Shown here in pieces: positions 28,011 through 37,610 of a stretch of DNA of 64,000 bases. Under the pieces are notes generated by a model. It saw only the letters and a program-made list of their open reading frames with translations. It was not told the DNA's origin and did not search any database. This DNA is from Synechococcales cyanobacterium C42_A2020_086 (GTDB taxonomy: Bacteria; Cyanobacteriota; Cyanobacteriia; Elainellales; Elainellaceae), in NCBI GenBank assembly GCA_015272325.1, contig JACYLU010000001.1, forward strand, positions 1-64,000, written 5' to 3'. Within the stretch, counting starts at the first letter, position 1. The number at the start of each line of letters is the position of its first letter. The position numbers and the translations under genes are program-made.

Positions 28011-29048
28011 ATGCCTCATATTGTGGTGGAAGACCTGCGCAAGACCTTCTGGGTAGCGGAGCATGCTCCAGGGTTGTGGGGTGCCGTCCGCGGGTTGGTG
28101 CGGCGAAACACGCGAGCCGTTGAAGCGCTGAAGGGTGTTTCGTTTTCGCTAGAGCGGGGAGAACTCGTAGGCTACATCGGTCCCAATGGAGCCGGAAAAT
28201 CAACGACGATCAAGATTTTGAGCGGCATTCTGGTGCCCTCTAGCGGCAGATGCAGGATTGACGGGCGCACACCATGGCATGACCGAATAAGCCATGTAGC
28301 GCGAATTGGCGTGGTCTTTGGGCAGCGGACGCAGCTCTGGTGGGATCTGCCGGTGATCGAGTCATTTGCGCTGCTGCGGGATATTTACCGAGTGCCGCCG
28401 GCGGTCTATCGGCAAACCTGTAGCGAGCTGATCGAGTTGCTGGAACTAGAACCCTTGCTCGTAACCCCAGTGCGGCAGCTTAGTCTGGGACAACGCATGC
28501 GCTGTGATTTTGCGGCGGCGCTGCTGCACCGTCCCGATATTTTGTTTCTCGACGAGCCGACCATCGGGTTGGATGCCGTCTCGAAGCTGGCGGTGCGGAA
28601 GTTCATCAAGGCGCTGAATCAAACCCAGCAGGTGACGACGATTCTGACCACCCACGATATGGATGATATTGAAGCTCTCTGCGACCGGGTGATTATTATC
28701 GGCGGTGGCGAAATTCTCTGCGATGGGTCGCTTGCTCAGTTGCGGTCGCAGGTGTCTTCGCGTCGCCATCTTCGCATCGATCTTCAGCCAGGGCAGTTGG
28801 GCGGTCAGTTGCTGCGGTTCCCGGTGGCAGGGGTGAATTTGCTAAATCAGGTGGGAGATTCGGTGACATTGGCGTTCGACCCACGGCAAATTTCGGCGGC
28901 AGCTTTGATCCACCGGATCACCGAGCACTACGACGTTGCCGATTTGTTTGTCGAAAATCCCCCAATCGAGGAGATCGTGGCTGAGCTATATGCCAACGAG
29001 CGAGATCCCCAAAGAGAAACCACCGGAGGTGAAAATGGAGGAGTCTAA
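28011..29048 (+). CDS. ABC-2 type exporter, ATP-binding subunit
   Basis: A 345-residue NatA-like ATPase. It shows Walker A GPNGAGKST, a Q-loop-like VFGQRTQLWWDLP, the signature LSLGQRMRCDFAAALLHRP (LSLGQ), Walker B ILFLDEPTIGLD and the switch His in LTTHDMDDIEALCDRV. The C-terminal ~90 residues form a regulatory-type domain. It starts a three-gene operon: its end overlaps the first permease by 14 bp and the second permease follows directly. Together they should form an exporter of unknown substrate; resistance or lipid/polyketide export is typical for this class. Confidence 0.93.
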   Translation: MPHIVVEDLRKTFWVAEHAPGLWGAVRGLVRRNTRAVEALKGVSFSLERGELVGYIGPNGAGKSTTIKILSGILVPSSGRCRIDGRTPWHDRISHVARIGVVFGQRTQLWWDLPVIESFALLRDIYRVPPAVYRQTCSELIELLELEPLLVTPVRQLSLGQRMRCDFAAALLHRPDILFLDEPTIGLDAVSKLAVRKFIKALNQTQQVTTILTTHDMDDIEALCDRVIIIGGGEILCDGSLAQLRSQVSSRRHLRIDLQPGQLGGQLLRFPVAGVNLLNQVGDSVTLAFDPRQISAAALIHRITEHYDVADLFVENPPIEEIVAELYANERDPQRETTGGENGGV

Positions 29049-29883
29049 GCAGCTAGCCTGCAACCTGTCCGCCTACCGCTCCCTGTTTGTGGCGCGATTT
29101 GTCCTGCTGTTGCAGTACCGAACGGCGGCGTTGGCGGGAATCGCCACACAGTTGTTTTGGGGCCTGATCAAGGTGATGGTGCTAGCGGCCTTTTTTAGCA
29201 GCAGTGCTGAAGCGCAGCCGATGACGCTGTCTCAAGCGGTGAGCTATGTGTGGCTGGGGCAGGCTTTGCTGGTGGCGGTTGTGCCTTGGTCCGGCGATCG
29301 CGAAATTCAGGCGATGATCCGCTCGGGTGCGGTGGGCTATGATTTGCTCCGCCCGACGGATTTATACAGTTTCTGGCTAACCCGTGCCCTCGCTATGCGA
29401 ACGGCTCCTGTGGTGCTGCGGGCCTTGCCACTACTGACGATATCACTGCTGCTGTTCCCGACCTTGGAACTCAACGAGTGGGCGCTAGCTGTTCCCGATT
29501 CTGCGGCGGCTTTGATTGCTTTCTTGCTGGCGTTGATCGGAGCCATTGTGTTATCGGCGGCATTGACGATGCTGTTAACCGTTTCGATGCTCTGGACGAT
29601 TTCAGGCGAAGGCATTAATCATCTCTTTCCCACTCTAATAATCGTCTTCTCTGGCATGATCATTCCTTTGCCCTTATTTCCCGACTGGATGCAGCCGCTG
29701 TTAGCGGTTCTGCCCTTCTCAGGACTGCTCGATCAGCCGTTTTGTCTGTTTGTTGGCAGTTTGCCGCCTTCGGCTCTAGGGCAAGTTTTGACCCATCAGG
29801 CGATTTGGATCAGCATCATCATTTTATTTGGGCGATGGCTGGTAAAACGTGGCGTGCAGCGATTGGTCATTCAAGGAGGTTAA
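29035..29883 (+). CDS. ABC-2 type exporter, permease subunit 1
   Basis: A 282-residue integral membrane protein with about six hydrophobic helices, e.g. GIATQLFWGLIKVMVLAAFF, VVLRALPLLTISLLLFPTL and LIAFLLALIGAIVLSAALTM. The loop QAMIRSGAVGYDLLRPTDLY is characteristic of the DUF990/ABC-2 permease group. ATG 29035 is chosen because GGAGGT lies just upstream and the overlap with the ATPase gene is then only 14 bp; an upstream ATG at 28936 would overlap 113 bp. It pairs with the second permease, with which it shares fold and loop motif. Confidence 0.88.
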   Translation: MEESKQLACNLSAYRSLFVARFVLLLQYRTAALAGIATQLFWGLIKVMVLAAFFSSSAEAQPMTLSQAVSYVWLGQALLVAVVPWSGDREIQAMIRSGAVGYDLLRPTDLYSFWLTRALAMRTAPVVLRALPLLTISLLLFPTLELNEWALAVPDSAAALIAFLLALIGAIVLSAALTMLLTVSMLWTISGEGINHLFPTLIIVFSGMIIPLPLFPDWMQPLLAVLPFSGLLDQPFCLFVGSLPPSALGQVLTHQAIWISIIILFGRWLVKRGVQRLVIQGG

Positions 29884-29885
29884 GG

Positions 29886-30686
29886 ATGAATGCGTTACAG
29901 CTCTACGGACGCTACATTGGGGTCTCTGTGCAAGCGCAAATGCAGTACAAAATCTCCTTCGGGCTACAAACGCTCGGACATTTGGGAGTTACGGCAATCG
30001 AGTTTCTAGGCATCTGGGTTTTGTTCGCTCGCTTCGGGCAGTTGGCTGACTGGAGCATCGCAGAAGTAGCGCTATTCTACGGGCTGATCAATATGGCTTT
30101 TGCTTGCGCTGATGCCTTGGGACGCGGGTTTGACAGCTTCGGGAAACTCGTGCAGAACGGCGATTTCGACCGGCTGCTGCTGCGGCCGCGCTCGACGGTG
30201 TTGCAGATCTTAGGCACGGAACTCACCCTCAAGCGCTTCGGTCGCCTGATTCAGGGCTTGGTGATCATCGGTTGGTCCTTGTCCACGCTGCAAATTGCCC
30301 TAACGCTGCCAGTGCTATGGCTACTGAGCGCGGCTTTTGTGGGTAGTGTGGCATTGTTTTGCGGCATTGTAATTTTTCAGGCGACGCTAACTTTCTGGAC
30401 CATCGAATCGCTGGAAATAATGAATATCCTCACTTATGGCGGCGTGGAAACCGCGCAATATCCGTTTTCAATCTATGGTCGCTGGTTCCAACGCTTCTTT
30501 ACCTTTATTGTGCCGCTGGCCTGCGTCAGCTATCTGCCGCTGCTTGGCGTGCTGAACCGAGCCAGCGAATTTGGCGTGCCGCTCTGGGTCTGCTTCCTCT
30601 CGCCTTGGTCCGGGATTGTGTTTCTGCTGCTGGCACTGCGGCTGTGGCGAATTGGCGAGCGCTACTATTGCTCGACTGGCAGTTAG
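29886..30686 (+). CDS. ABC-2 type exporter, permease subunit 2
   Basis: A 266-residue membrane protein starting 2 bp after the first permease stops. AGGAGGT lies about 8 bp upstream of ATG 29886. Six hydrophobic helices are visible (ALTLPVLWLLSAAFVGSVAL, FFTFIVPLACVSYLPLLGVL), and the loop LVQNGDFDRLLLRPRSTVLQ is the counterpart of the first permease's AMIRSGAVGYDLLRP. The two permeases are therefore paralogues forming a heterodimeric pore. Frames extending upstream into the first permease are not needed. Confidence 0.9.
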   Translation: MNALQLYGRYIGVSVQAQMQYKISFGLQTLGHLGVTAIEFLGIWVLFARFGQLADWSIAEVALFYGLINMAFACADALGRGFDSFGKLVQNGDFDRLLLRPRSTVLQILGTELTLKRFGRLIQGLVIIGWSLSTLQIALTLPVLWLLSAAFVGSVALFCGIVIFQATLTFWTIESLEIMNILTYGGVETAQYPFSIYGRWFQRFFTFIVPLACVSYLPLLGVLNRASEFGVPLWVCFLSPWSGIVFLLLALRLWRIGERYYCSTGS

Positions 30687-30908
30687 CTAACCGAGACTTA
30701 CCCCGTGCCTGTGCCCGTAAATGTGCCCACTGAAACTGACTGAATCTGCCCACTTGGGGGATGCCGTACTGCCAGGAAATTGCTGATCCTAGAAACAGTT
30801 CAGCGCCGAGCATCGTCTAGAGCCTGTAACGGCGTGCTTCCCTCCATGCTGGTGAGGCTACGCGACCTCTACTGGAATCGGCGCTACGAACGTTTAGGAG
30901 ATGAAATC

Positions 30909-31385
30909 ATGCAAACCCGCAACTTCAATGACTTCTCCGTTCGCGCTCTCAACCGAAATAGCGTTCTGTCAAGCAACCTGACTCGCACACGGAACCGCTT
31001 GCGCGAGGATATTGGAACTCTGAGAGGACGATTTCGGGCATCAGGTGAAGTCAATAAAGATGAACCCGATATTTACCGCTTCCGGCTGCGACGAAACACC
31101 GAATTAAAAGTAGCTCTACAAAATGAAGAGAGTCTCGGGTTTTTCGACCTTTTTGGTACCCGCAAGCGTGTACAGGCAACATTGCAAGACCGATCATCCA
31201 ACCGGATTCGCGCCACGGATCGGATTCGCCCTGAGGATGAGGATGAGTTTCGAGTGCGCCTCAGACCGGGCATCTACACGGTGCGAATAACGGGACGCAG
31301 CGAAAACGACGTCGAGTATGAGCTTCGCCTCAGCACGCGCCGTGATAACTTCGATGACGATTTTGATGATTTCGATGATGACTAG
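30909..31385 (+). CDS. PPC-like beta-sandwich protein with acidic tail
   Basis: A 158-residue protein from ATG 30909, where AGGAG sits 8 bp upstream; an in-frame extension to 30780 lacks a comparable site. Residues ~45-145 read like a prepeptidase C-terminal (PPC) type domain: SGEVNKDEPDIYRFRL, ELKVALQNEE, EDEFRVRLRPGIYTVRITG, ENDVEYELRLS. The C-terminus is Asp/Phe-rich (DDDFDDFDDD), a plausible calcium-binding or type I secretion-like tail. No signal peptide is visible. It is convergent with an RTX carboxypeptidase, another likely secreted protein; the assignment is by pattern only. Confidence 0.7.
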   Translation: MQTRNFNDFSVRALNRNSVLSSNLTRTRNRLREDIGTLRGRFRASGEVNKDEPDIYRFRLRRNTELKVALQNEESLGFFDLFGTRKRVQATLQDRSSNRIRATDRIRPEDEDEFRVRLRPGIYTVRITGRSENDVEYELRLSTRRDNFDDDFDDFDDD

Positions 31386-31507
31386 CTGCAACCAGGACGG
31401 AGTCTCTATCACGGTACGGGTGGGTTGAGCAAACTCAACCTTGATGCGGTCGCGGGCGGTCAAGATTTGGACAGCACGACCTATCTCCTGGGAAGATCAC
31501 CTAACAC

Positions 31508-34357
31508 CTAAACCGGGACAAACGCCGCTGCCGTGAGCGGTTGCGGATTCACCAGATTGAGAGTTGCTAAAATTTCGTCTCCGAAGGCAATCGCAGCTCG
31601 GCCATTGCCTTGGCGAACGGTCAACTGCTCGTAGTTCAACCCCTGCAACCCAATTTGATCGCGCCCAACGCGGAAATCCGCAATGGAGTCAGTGCCTTTG
31701 CCGGCTGCGAGGACGAATATATCTCGCCCGAAACCGCCCCGCAGTAAATCATTGCCGGCTTCCCCATACAGCATATCTTCGTTGTTGCCACCGTCCAGCA
31801 CATCGTCGCCGTCTCCACCATAGAGAATATCGTCCCCTGATTCGCCGGCCACTTGATCGGCATCCGCTCCAGCTAGAACTGTATCTGTGCCCCCTTCGAC
31901 CATGATCTGGTCATCCCCTTTGAATCCATAGATGACATCATTGCCGCGAGTCCCCCGCAGCTGGTCAGGGCGATGGCTGCCGTAGATAAAATTGGCATTC
32001 TCGGGTGCCGCCAGTACATCTAGGAATACGGCACTGGGTACACCCCAATTTCCCGCAGCATCCTGGCTTTCCACAAACACAGTGTAGCGGCCGCTGCTGA
32101 ATCCAGTCGTGTCGATTTCAGCTACCAGGGTTTCTCTGGGTCCGTCGAGCGTTCCGTCGGCCGCCGTCAGGGTCATGGTGGTTACGCCCGGAATCCACGA
32201 GGGTTCCCCAATGCTATAGCGCCCACCAGCGATTGGCTGAATCGGTTCCTCCACGTCAGAGATGGGGTCGTAGGGGCGATCGGTGACGCCATCGTCGGGA
32301 GTGCGCTCGCGGAACCCGAAGCGGGTATCGTCGGCTGTAGTGGTGAGAGTGACCGGAGTTCCCGCAACAACTTGTGGCAAATCGAGCGTTACATCCAGCG
32401 ATTCAGGACCGGCAGGGGTCTGATACGGACGACGAGCCGCTTTTGCCATGTAGAGCAGCGCCGGCAGATTTTCCGGGACAATCGTGTTCTCGAAGTACTC
32501 GCTGGGTTCAAAGAACTGATTGCCCAACTCCAGGGTGTAGGTCGCCACGCCAAAGTTGCCGTAGGCCCAGTCATCGGTGGCTCCATCGGCTGGATAGAGC
32601 TGCTCGGCTCGAATCACGTCGAACGGTTCATCGACCTGTGCTGTAAAATAGCCATACTTTCGCCCCAGCGTCCGCAAGTCGTCGTTGTTGGGCGCAATCA
32701 AATTCTGATACCAGCCCCAAGGATACAGCACTAAATTGCCAAAACTGTGGATGTCCAGATAGATGCCTGACGTATCGTCGGGAACTGCTTCATACTCAGG
32801 CCGATACACCGCTGCCGTCGGGTCACCGCTGATTCGCTTAGGACCGCTGCTGTTGGGAAATAGCGATGTGACGTAGTCTCTGAGGGCTTGGCTTTCCGGC
32901 TCCGAAAACGGAGCGACGCCTCGGTAGGAAATAGCTGCCGGATCGCCGCTAGAGGCTCCTGGGGCAAAGGTGCCGTCTGCCAAACGAGCGTTGTTCCACT
33001 CAAAACTGTAGTTGCGATTGAGATCGACGCCGTAGGTGGGAAACGGTGCCGGCTCGGGGTAGTCGGGTGGATTGGTGCTAGTGGGATTGGTATTCTTGCG
33101 CCAGGAAAAGCCCTGCTCGGCGAACTTGCGCCCATCGGGGTTGGCAATCGGGACAAGGTGGATTTCGTTGTAGTCAAGCAGCCACGTGATGTCGGGGTCG
33201 CTGCCATAGCCAGCCACTAGCTGTTCGGCGAAACGCGTCACCAGTTCAGCCGTGGTCAGTTCTCGCGCGTGCAGAGCACCCTGCATATAGAGAACCGGCT
33301 TGCCGCCGGCCGGATTGGTATTGCTATTGGTCAGCTTCAGGGCATAAATATCGTAGCCTTCGGGACCACCGGGGGTGACTTTATCGTAGGTGTCACCAAT
33401 GTCGATCCAAGCCGCGATTGCACGGTTCTCCAGCGCCAGCTTCGAGAGGTCGCTGTAGGTCTCTTCGACAGTACGATAGCTGGGAAAGCCAGGAATCCCT
33501 TGAGCAACGAGGGTCACAGGAATGTCGTCTAAGGCAAAGCCATCGTAGTTGGGATCCTCACTACTGACGCTAATCTGAATGGGGCTGATGATTTCCTCGT
33601 CGGTAATGCCACCCGGAACAGCCGTCAGCGTCACCGTTTGCGCAGTCTCCCAGTTGTCGGGGGTGAAGATGAGATCGTCTACAGGGGCAATCTTGCTGGG
33701 GTCTGTAGTGAAGCGAATCGTCACCGGGGCTGTGGGTGGTGCGGTCAATGTCACGTTCAGTGTATCGTCAACGCCGCCGGCGCTGAGTTGGGTGCTACCC
33801 ACGGTTTCGGTAATCCGGACACTGGGCAGCCGTGCCTCGCTGACGACGACATTGTCTACAAACCAGTAGAAGGACCAATCTCCGGTGTAGCGGAAGCGGA
33901 TCTGAGCGTCATCTTGCCCGGCCACAATCGACGAAATATCAATGGCTTGAAAGTCGGGATTGGGTGTGCTGCCGATGGCAGAGTAAACCTCCTGCCAATT
34001 AATCCCATCATTGGTGACTTCCACAAACACCTGGCTACCCGCCGCTTCGTAGATCTGATCAAACTGCAAGAAGGCGGTCGTGGCACCCGAAACATCGAAG
34101 ACCGGCGACACCAGTGCTACATCTTCCGGGGAGTTATTGTTGGAAAGGGCATCGCTGTCAAAAACCGCCGCCGGATCGCGCAATGGTTTCGCAAGCGGGC
34201 GGTCTCCTGGATTGTCAAATCGCCACACATCTACAGCAGGAGCACCGGCAAAGAGGAGATTGGTCCATCCTGCTGGGGGCGTGGTGCCGCTGGCTGTTGC
34301 AAAATCTTCTTCAAGAAACCGTTTGGGTGACGCCTGACTTGACACCTGATTTGACAT
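31508..34357 (-). CDS. Secreted M14 zinc carboxypeptidase with RTX repeats
   Basis: A 949-residue modular protease. Residues ~10-180 form a jelly-roll-type domain (VFVEVTNDGINWQEV, FRYTGDWSFYWFVDNVVV); ~180-290 a Calx/cadherin-like domain (FTPDNWETAQTVTLTAV). The M14 peptidase spans ~300-650, with zinc ligands in HARE (~365) and DIHSFGNLVLYPWG, substrate-binding YGVDLNRNY (~447) and the catalytic Glu in TYTLELGN (~607). An Ig-like domain follows, then calcium-binding RTX nonapeptides (GGDGDDVLDGG, GEAGNDLLRGG) at ~785-890. No Sec signal is present, so type I secretion via the C-terminus is expected. Known families, function in peptide scavenging inferred. Confidence 0.94.
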   Translation of the reverse strand: MSNQVSSQASPKRFLEEDFATASGTTPPAGWTNLLFAGAPAVDVWRFDNPGDRPLAKPLRDPAAVFDSDALSNNNSPEDVALVSPVFDVSGATTAFLQFDQIYEAAGSQVFVEVTNDGINWQEVYSAIGSTPNPDFQAIDISSIVAGQDDAQIRFRYTGDWSFYWFVDNVVVSEARLPSVRITETVGSTQLSAGGVDDTLNVTLTAPPTAPVTIRFTTDPSKIAPVDDLIFTPDNWETAQTVTLTAVPGGITDEEIISPIQISVSSEDPNYDGFALDDIPVTLVAQGIPGFPSYRTVEETYSDLSKLALENRAIAAWIDIGDTYDKVTPGGPEGYDIYALKLTNSNTNPAGGKPVLYMQGALHARELTTAELVTRFAEQLVAGYGSDPDITWLLDYNEIHLVPIANPDGRKFAEQGFSWRKNTNPTSTNPPDYPEPAPFPTYGVDLNRNYSFEWNNARLADGTFAPGASSGDPAAISYRGVAPFSEPESQALRDYVTSLFPNSSGPKRISGDPTAAVYRPEYEAVPDDTSGIYLDIHSFGNLVLYPWGWYQNLIAPNNDDLRTLGRKYGYFTAQVDEPFDVIRAEQLYPADGATDDWAYGNFGVATYTLELGNQFFEPSEYFENTIVPENLPALLYMAKAARRPYQTPAGPESLDVTLDLPQVVAGTPVTLTTTADDTRFGFRERTPDDGVTDRPYDPISDVEEPIQPIAGGRYSIGEPSWIPGVTTMTLTAADGTLDGPRETLVAEIDTTGFSSGRYTVFVESQDAAGNWGVPSAVFLDVLAAPENANFIYGSHRPDQLRGTRGNDVIYGFKGDDQIMVEGGTDTVLAGADADQVAGESGDDILYGGDGDDVLDGGNNEDMLYGEAGNDLLRGGFGRDIFVLAAGKGTDSIADFRVGRDQIGLQGLNYEQLTVRQGNGRAAIAFGDEILATLNLVNPQPLTAAAFVPV
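34333..34356. repeat. In-frame 12-bp tandem duplication at the protease start
   Basis: cctgacttgaca / cctgatttgaca, 11 of 12 identical, in the first nine codons of the M14 protease gene. Confidence 0.75.
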
Positions 34358-34681
34358 AGTTTGTGGTTTTGGGAGTGGGGTTTAGGGAAAGCAGAGGCAG
34401 TCGCCGCAGTCCATCGACAGGGTGGACCGGAAGAAAATCAAAATCAAGCTTACCACTCCCATTCCGGGAATAAGGTACGGAGGGTAGCAGCGGTCAACGA
34501 ATGTTCACACGCGTCAAGGCTTCTAAAGCATCAAAATTGGGTAGAGCATATTCTGCTTCTGATCAGGCACACCAACCCTAAGGTCTGCTGAAGATTCTGA
34601 GCAGACCGCCTCTGCCGCTACTCTCTAACTTTTTCTTGAACTCTAGTTGCGCAATCTTTAATTTTGAAACTGGTACACGTT

Positions 34682-34709
34682 TATATCTCAGATTTATTTT
34701 TGAGATATA
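34682..34709. promoter_or_regulatory. Perfect 9-bp inverted repeat
   Basis: tatatctca (34682-34690) and tgagatata (34701-34709) are exact inverted copies with a 10-nt AT-rich centre. The half-sites are about two helical turns apart, suiting a dimeric regulator; it could also form an mRNA hairpin. Confidence 0.45.
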
Positions 34710-34823
34710 CATGACAGTCAAAGGGCATCAGCCCATTTGAGAGAGCTTTTGTTGGAGCACTCAGATCTAGCAACAGCCCATTAACCAATAGCTCACAACG
34801 CTGGCTAATCTAGCTGTAGAGTT

Positions 34824-34872
34824 GTTCATTGAACATGCCATCGAACATGCAACTCTCAACTGAACGATTCAG
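34824..34872. promoter_or_regulatory. Cluster of operator-like palindromes before fruB
   Basis: GTTCATTGAAC (34824-34834) is a perfect 11-bp palindrome; CTGAACGATTCAG (34860-34872) is a 5-bp dyad with a 3-bp centre. gaacatgc is repeated at 34831-34838 and 34843-34850. The second dyad resembles LacI/FruR-type half-sites but has an odd centre, so the regulator is uncertain. Confidence 0.4.
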
Positions 34873-35106
34873 ATTGATTCAATTGATTTAGATGATCAAA
34901 CCCGATTGCTACAGGGTTAAAGATTAATACCACAACAATTCAAAGTTAATCGAACCACTCTGCTAATTCTGCAATCATGCACAAAGTTTGCCTCAGTTAA
35001 CGCTGCAACTTAATAATTTTTAATCACTTGTCAAATCATTAACGAGCAGGATGATACAGAGCTGAAGACATTAAGCTGAAATCTAATAGGCTTCGCTTCA
35101 ACAATC

Positions 35107-37563
35107 ATGCTGACGTTATCTAAAGAAAATATAAAGCTACAGGCATCGGCACGGGATAAGGAAGATGCCATTCGGCAAGTAGGGATGCTGCTGGTGCAGT
35201 CGGGGCATATGCAGTCTGGTTATGTTGCTAGCATGCTCAACCGCGAGCAGGTGGCGAATACCTATCTGGGTAATGGAATCGCGATCCCCCATGGTTTACC
35301 CGATGATCGGGATTTGATTCACCAAACTGGCATTGCAGTGTTGCAGCTTCCGAATGGCGTGGAGTGGAATCCTGGTGAGGTGGTGCGCTTGGTGGTTGGC
35401 ATTGCCGCTAAATCGGATGAGCACTTGGAGGTGTTAGCGAACTTGACCCATGTGCTGGGGGACGAGGCTGCGATTCAGAACATGGCAACTACGACCGACC
35501 CGTTGGCAATCATTCAGCGGTTAACGCAACAATCAGATTCTCTCGATCGTTCGGACTCTCAACCTGAACCGGATTTGGCTAATGCAGTTGATGTGAAACT
35601 GGCTGCAGGAGCAGGATTGCACGCTCGTCCAGCTACGGTGCTAGTGAATCTCGCAAAAGAATTCCAGGCCGAAATTCGGGTCCGCTATGGTGACCAAATA
35701 GCTAATGCGAAGAGCTTGATTTCCTTGCTGAAACTGGGAGTCGAAGGAGGGCAAACGATTCGCCTGATGGCCGAGGGTGACGATGCTACCGCCGCCTTAA
35801 CAGCCCTAAAATCTGCCGTTGCTGCTGGTCTAGAGGATGGAGCCGAAGCTACTCCTACGTTCAGCTCGAACCGCAACCTACAATTTACAACGCCAGCGAT
35901 TGCTGGGATTGCTGCTTCTCCGGGTTTGGTGGTTGGTCCCGTCTATCAACTGAAGCGTCGCCAGATTCAGTTTGCCGAAACAGCAGCCGATCCAGAAGCC
36001 GAAAAACTGCATCTAAGACAGGCAATCGAGACCGCGAAAGCCGAGCTGCACGATTTGTATGAAAACGTCAAAGCCAAAGCTGGGGCTGCTCAAGCCGCAA
36101 TCTTTCAAGCCCATCAGGAATTTCTGGCCGATCCAGAACTGCACGATGCAGCCGAGGCCTTGTTAACCAATCAGCGCAGTGCCGCATGGGCATGGCAACA
36201 GATTTACGAACAGCGGGCGGCTGCCCTGGAACAACTGAGCGATCCTCTCCTAGCCCAACGAGCTACCGATTTGCGAGATGTGGGTGAACGAGTCTTGCGT
36301 CATCTGGGCAAAACGGTAGCAGCAGAAGCCGAATTACCCAGCGAACCCGTGATTCTAATTGCTGAAGATCTGACGCCCTCAGACACAGCGGGACTAGACC
36401 CAGCCCTGACGCTGGGCTTTTGTACAGCTTACGGAGGCCCCACCTCTCACTCGGCTATCATTGCTCGCTCGCTCGATATTCCAGCAATTGTGGGGGCAGG
36501 TCCGGCAGTGCTGAATTTGGCGAACGGAACCCGCTGTATCTTGGACGGCGAAACGGGCAACCTCTATCCCAATCCCAGCGAAGCCGATCTAGCCACGGCA
36601 AGCCAAGCTCAAGCCGATCGGCAAGCGATGCGCCAAGCCGAGAAGCTGGCCTGCTACCAGCCCGCCTTAATGACCGACGGACACCGAGTAGAAGTCGTTG
36701 CCAATATCGGAGCGGTAGCCGAAGCGGAACAGGCGGTGAATGCTGGAGCTGAAGGAGTAGGGTTACTCAGGACCGAATTTCTTTTCCTCAACCGCTCCCA
36801 ACCGCCATCCGAAGCCGAGCAAGTTGATGCCTACACGCAAATGATTCAGGCCCTAAACGGTCTGCCTCTGATTATTCGCACCCTCGACATCGGTGGTGAC
36901 AAAGCCCTGCCCTACCTTAATCTACCCAAGGAAGAAAATCCGTTTCTGGGGGTGCGGGGAATTCGCCTCTGCTTTCAGCGGCAGGATCTATTCAAAACCC
37001 AATTGCGGGCCATCTTCCGGGCAGCTCAAGCTGGACCAATCAAGATCATGTTTCCGATGATCGCCACGCTAGAGGAGTTTCGCCAAGCCCGCCAGATCGC
37101 TGAAGCCATCCGCGCTGAAATAGGCGCTGATCCAATCGATTACGGCATGATGATCGAGGTGCCTTCAGCGGTTTTGATGGCAGCGGAATTTGCTCAAGAG
37201 GTAGCCTTTTTCTCGATTGGCACCAATGACTTGACCCAGTACACGCTAGCGATGGATCGAGGCCATCCGCTGCTAGCGAAACAGGCCGATGGTCTGCATC
37301 CGGCAGTACTGCGTCTGATCCACCAAACTGTACAGGCGGCCCAACATCATGGCAAATGGGTGGGCGTCTGCGGGGGCATAGCCGGAGAACCTCTAGGAGC
37401 AGCTATTTTAGTTGGGCTAGGCGTCACCGAACTGAGCGTCAGTATTCCCAGCGTGGCGGCAATCAAGGCGAAACTGCGCAGTCTCTCCCTCGCCCAAGCC
37501 CAAGACCTCGCCAAACGTGCCCTTACTTGCCCATCGGCGGCAGAAGTACGCGCCTTACGCTGA
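35107..37563 (+). CDS. fruB: Fructose PTS multiphosphoryl transfer protein (IIA-HPr-EI)
   Basis: An 818-residue fusion that carries phosphate from PEP to incoming fructose. Residues ~1-145 are EIIA-Fru with phospho-His62 (GIAIPHG). Residues ~160-245 are HPr with His172 ([10 protein letters not shown]) and Ser203 at the position of the regulatory serine. Residues ~262-818 are enzyme I with phospho-His448 ([13 protein letters not shown]), the PEP-binding [20 protein letters not shown] and the catalytic Cys in [10 protein letters not shown]. The IIA-HPr-EI order matches FruB of Rhodobacter and Xanthomonas, so no separate ptsHI is required. fruK follows after 47 bp. PTS genes are rare in cyanobacteria. 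Confidence 0.95.
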   Translation: MLTLSKENIKLQASARDKEDAIRQVGMLLVQSGHMQSGYVASMLNREQVANTYLGNGIAIPHGLPDDRDLIHQTGIAVLQLPNGVEWNPGEVVRLVVGIAAKSDEHLEVLANLTHVLGDEAAIQNMATTTDPLAIIQRLTQQSDSLDRSDSQPEPDLANAVDVKLAAGAGLHARPATVLVNLAKEFQAEIRVRYGDQIANAKSLISLLKLGVEGGQTIRLMAEGDDATAALTALKSAVAAGLEDGAEATPTFSSNRNLQFTTPAIAGIAASPGLVVGPVYQLKRRQIQFAETAADPEAEKLHLRQAIETAKAELHDLYENVKAKAGAAQAAIFQAHQEFLADPELHDAAEALLTNQRSAAWAWQQIYEQRAAALEQLSDPLLAQRATDLRDVGERVLRHLGKTVAAEAELPSEPVILIAEDLTPSDTAGLDPALTLGFCTAYGGPTSHSAIIARSLDIPAIVGAGPAVLNLANGTRCILDGETGNLYPNPSEADLATASQAQADRQAMRQAEKLACYQPALMTDGHRVEVVANIGAVAEAEQAVNAGAEGVGLLRTEFLFLNRSQPPSEAEQVDAYTQMIQALNGLPLIIRTLDIGGDKALPYLNLPKEENPFLGVRGIRLCFQRQDLFKTQLRAIFRAAQAGPIKIMFPMIATLEEFRQARQIAEAIRAEIGADPIDYGMMIEVPSAVLMAAEFAQEVAFFSIGTNDLTQYTLAMDRGHPLLAKQADGLHPAVLRLIHQTVQAAQHHGKWVGVCGGIAGEPLGAAILVGLGVTELSVSIPSVAAIKAKLRSLSLAQAQDLAKRALTCPSAAEVRALR

Positions 37564-37610
37564 TCCAACTGCCCTTAGGCTCAATCCACCTTCTGACTTC
37601 TCACTCCCTT

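Larger units (their letters stand above)
34358..35106. other. 750-bp intergenic region upstream of the fructose PTS operon
   Basis: AT-rich spacer between the divergent protease and fruB genes, with no convincing gene; short frames inside lack coding character. It carries several dyads (34682-34709, 34824-34834, 34860-34872), so it is the likely control region of the fru operon. Confidence 0.7.

Noticed and set aside
34361-34591. A 76-codon plus-strand frame in the fru spacer
   Set aside because: No ribosome-binding site, no hydrophobic or conserved pattern, and it lies in a control region with dyads.
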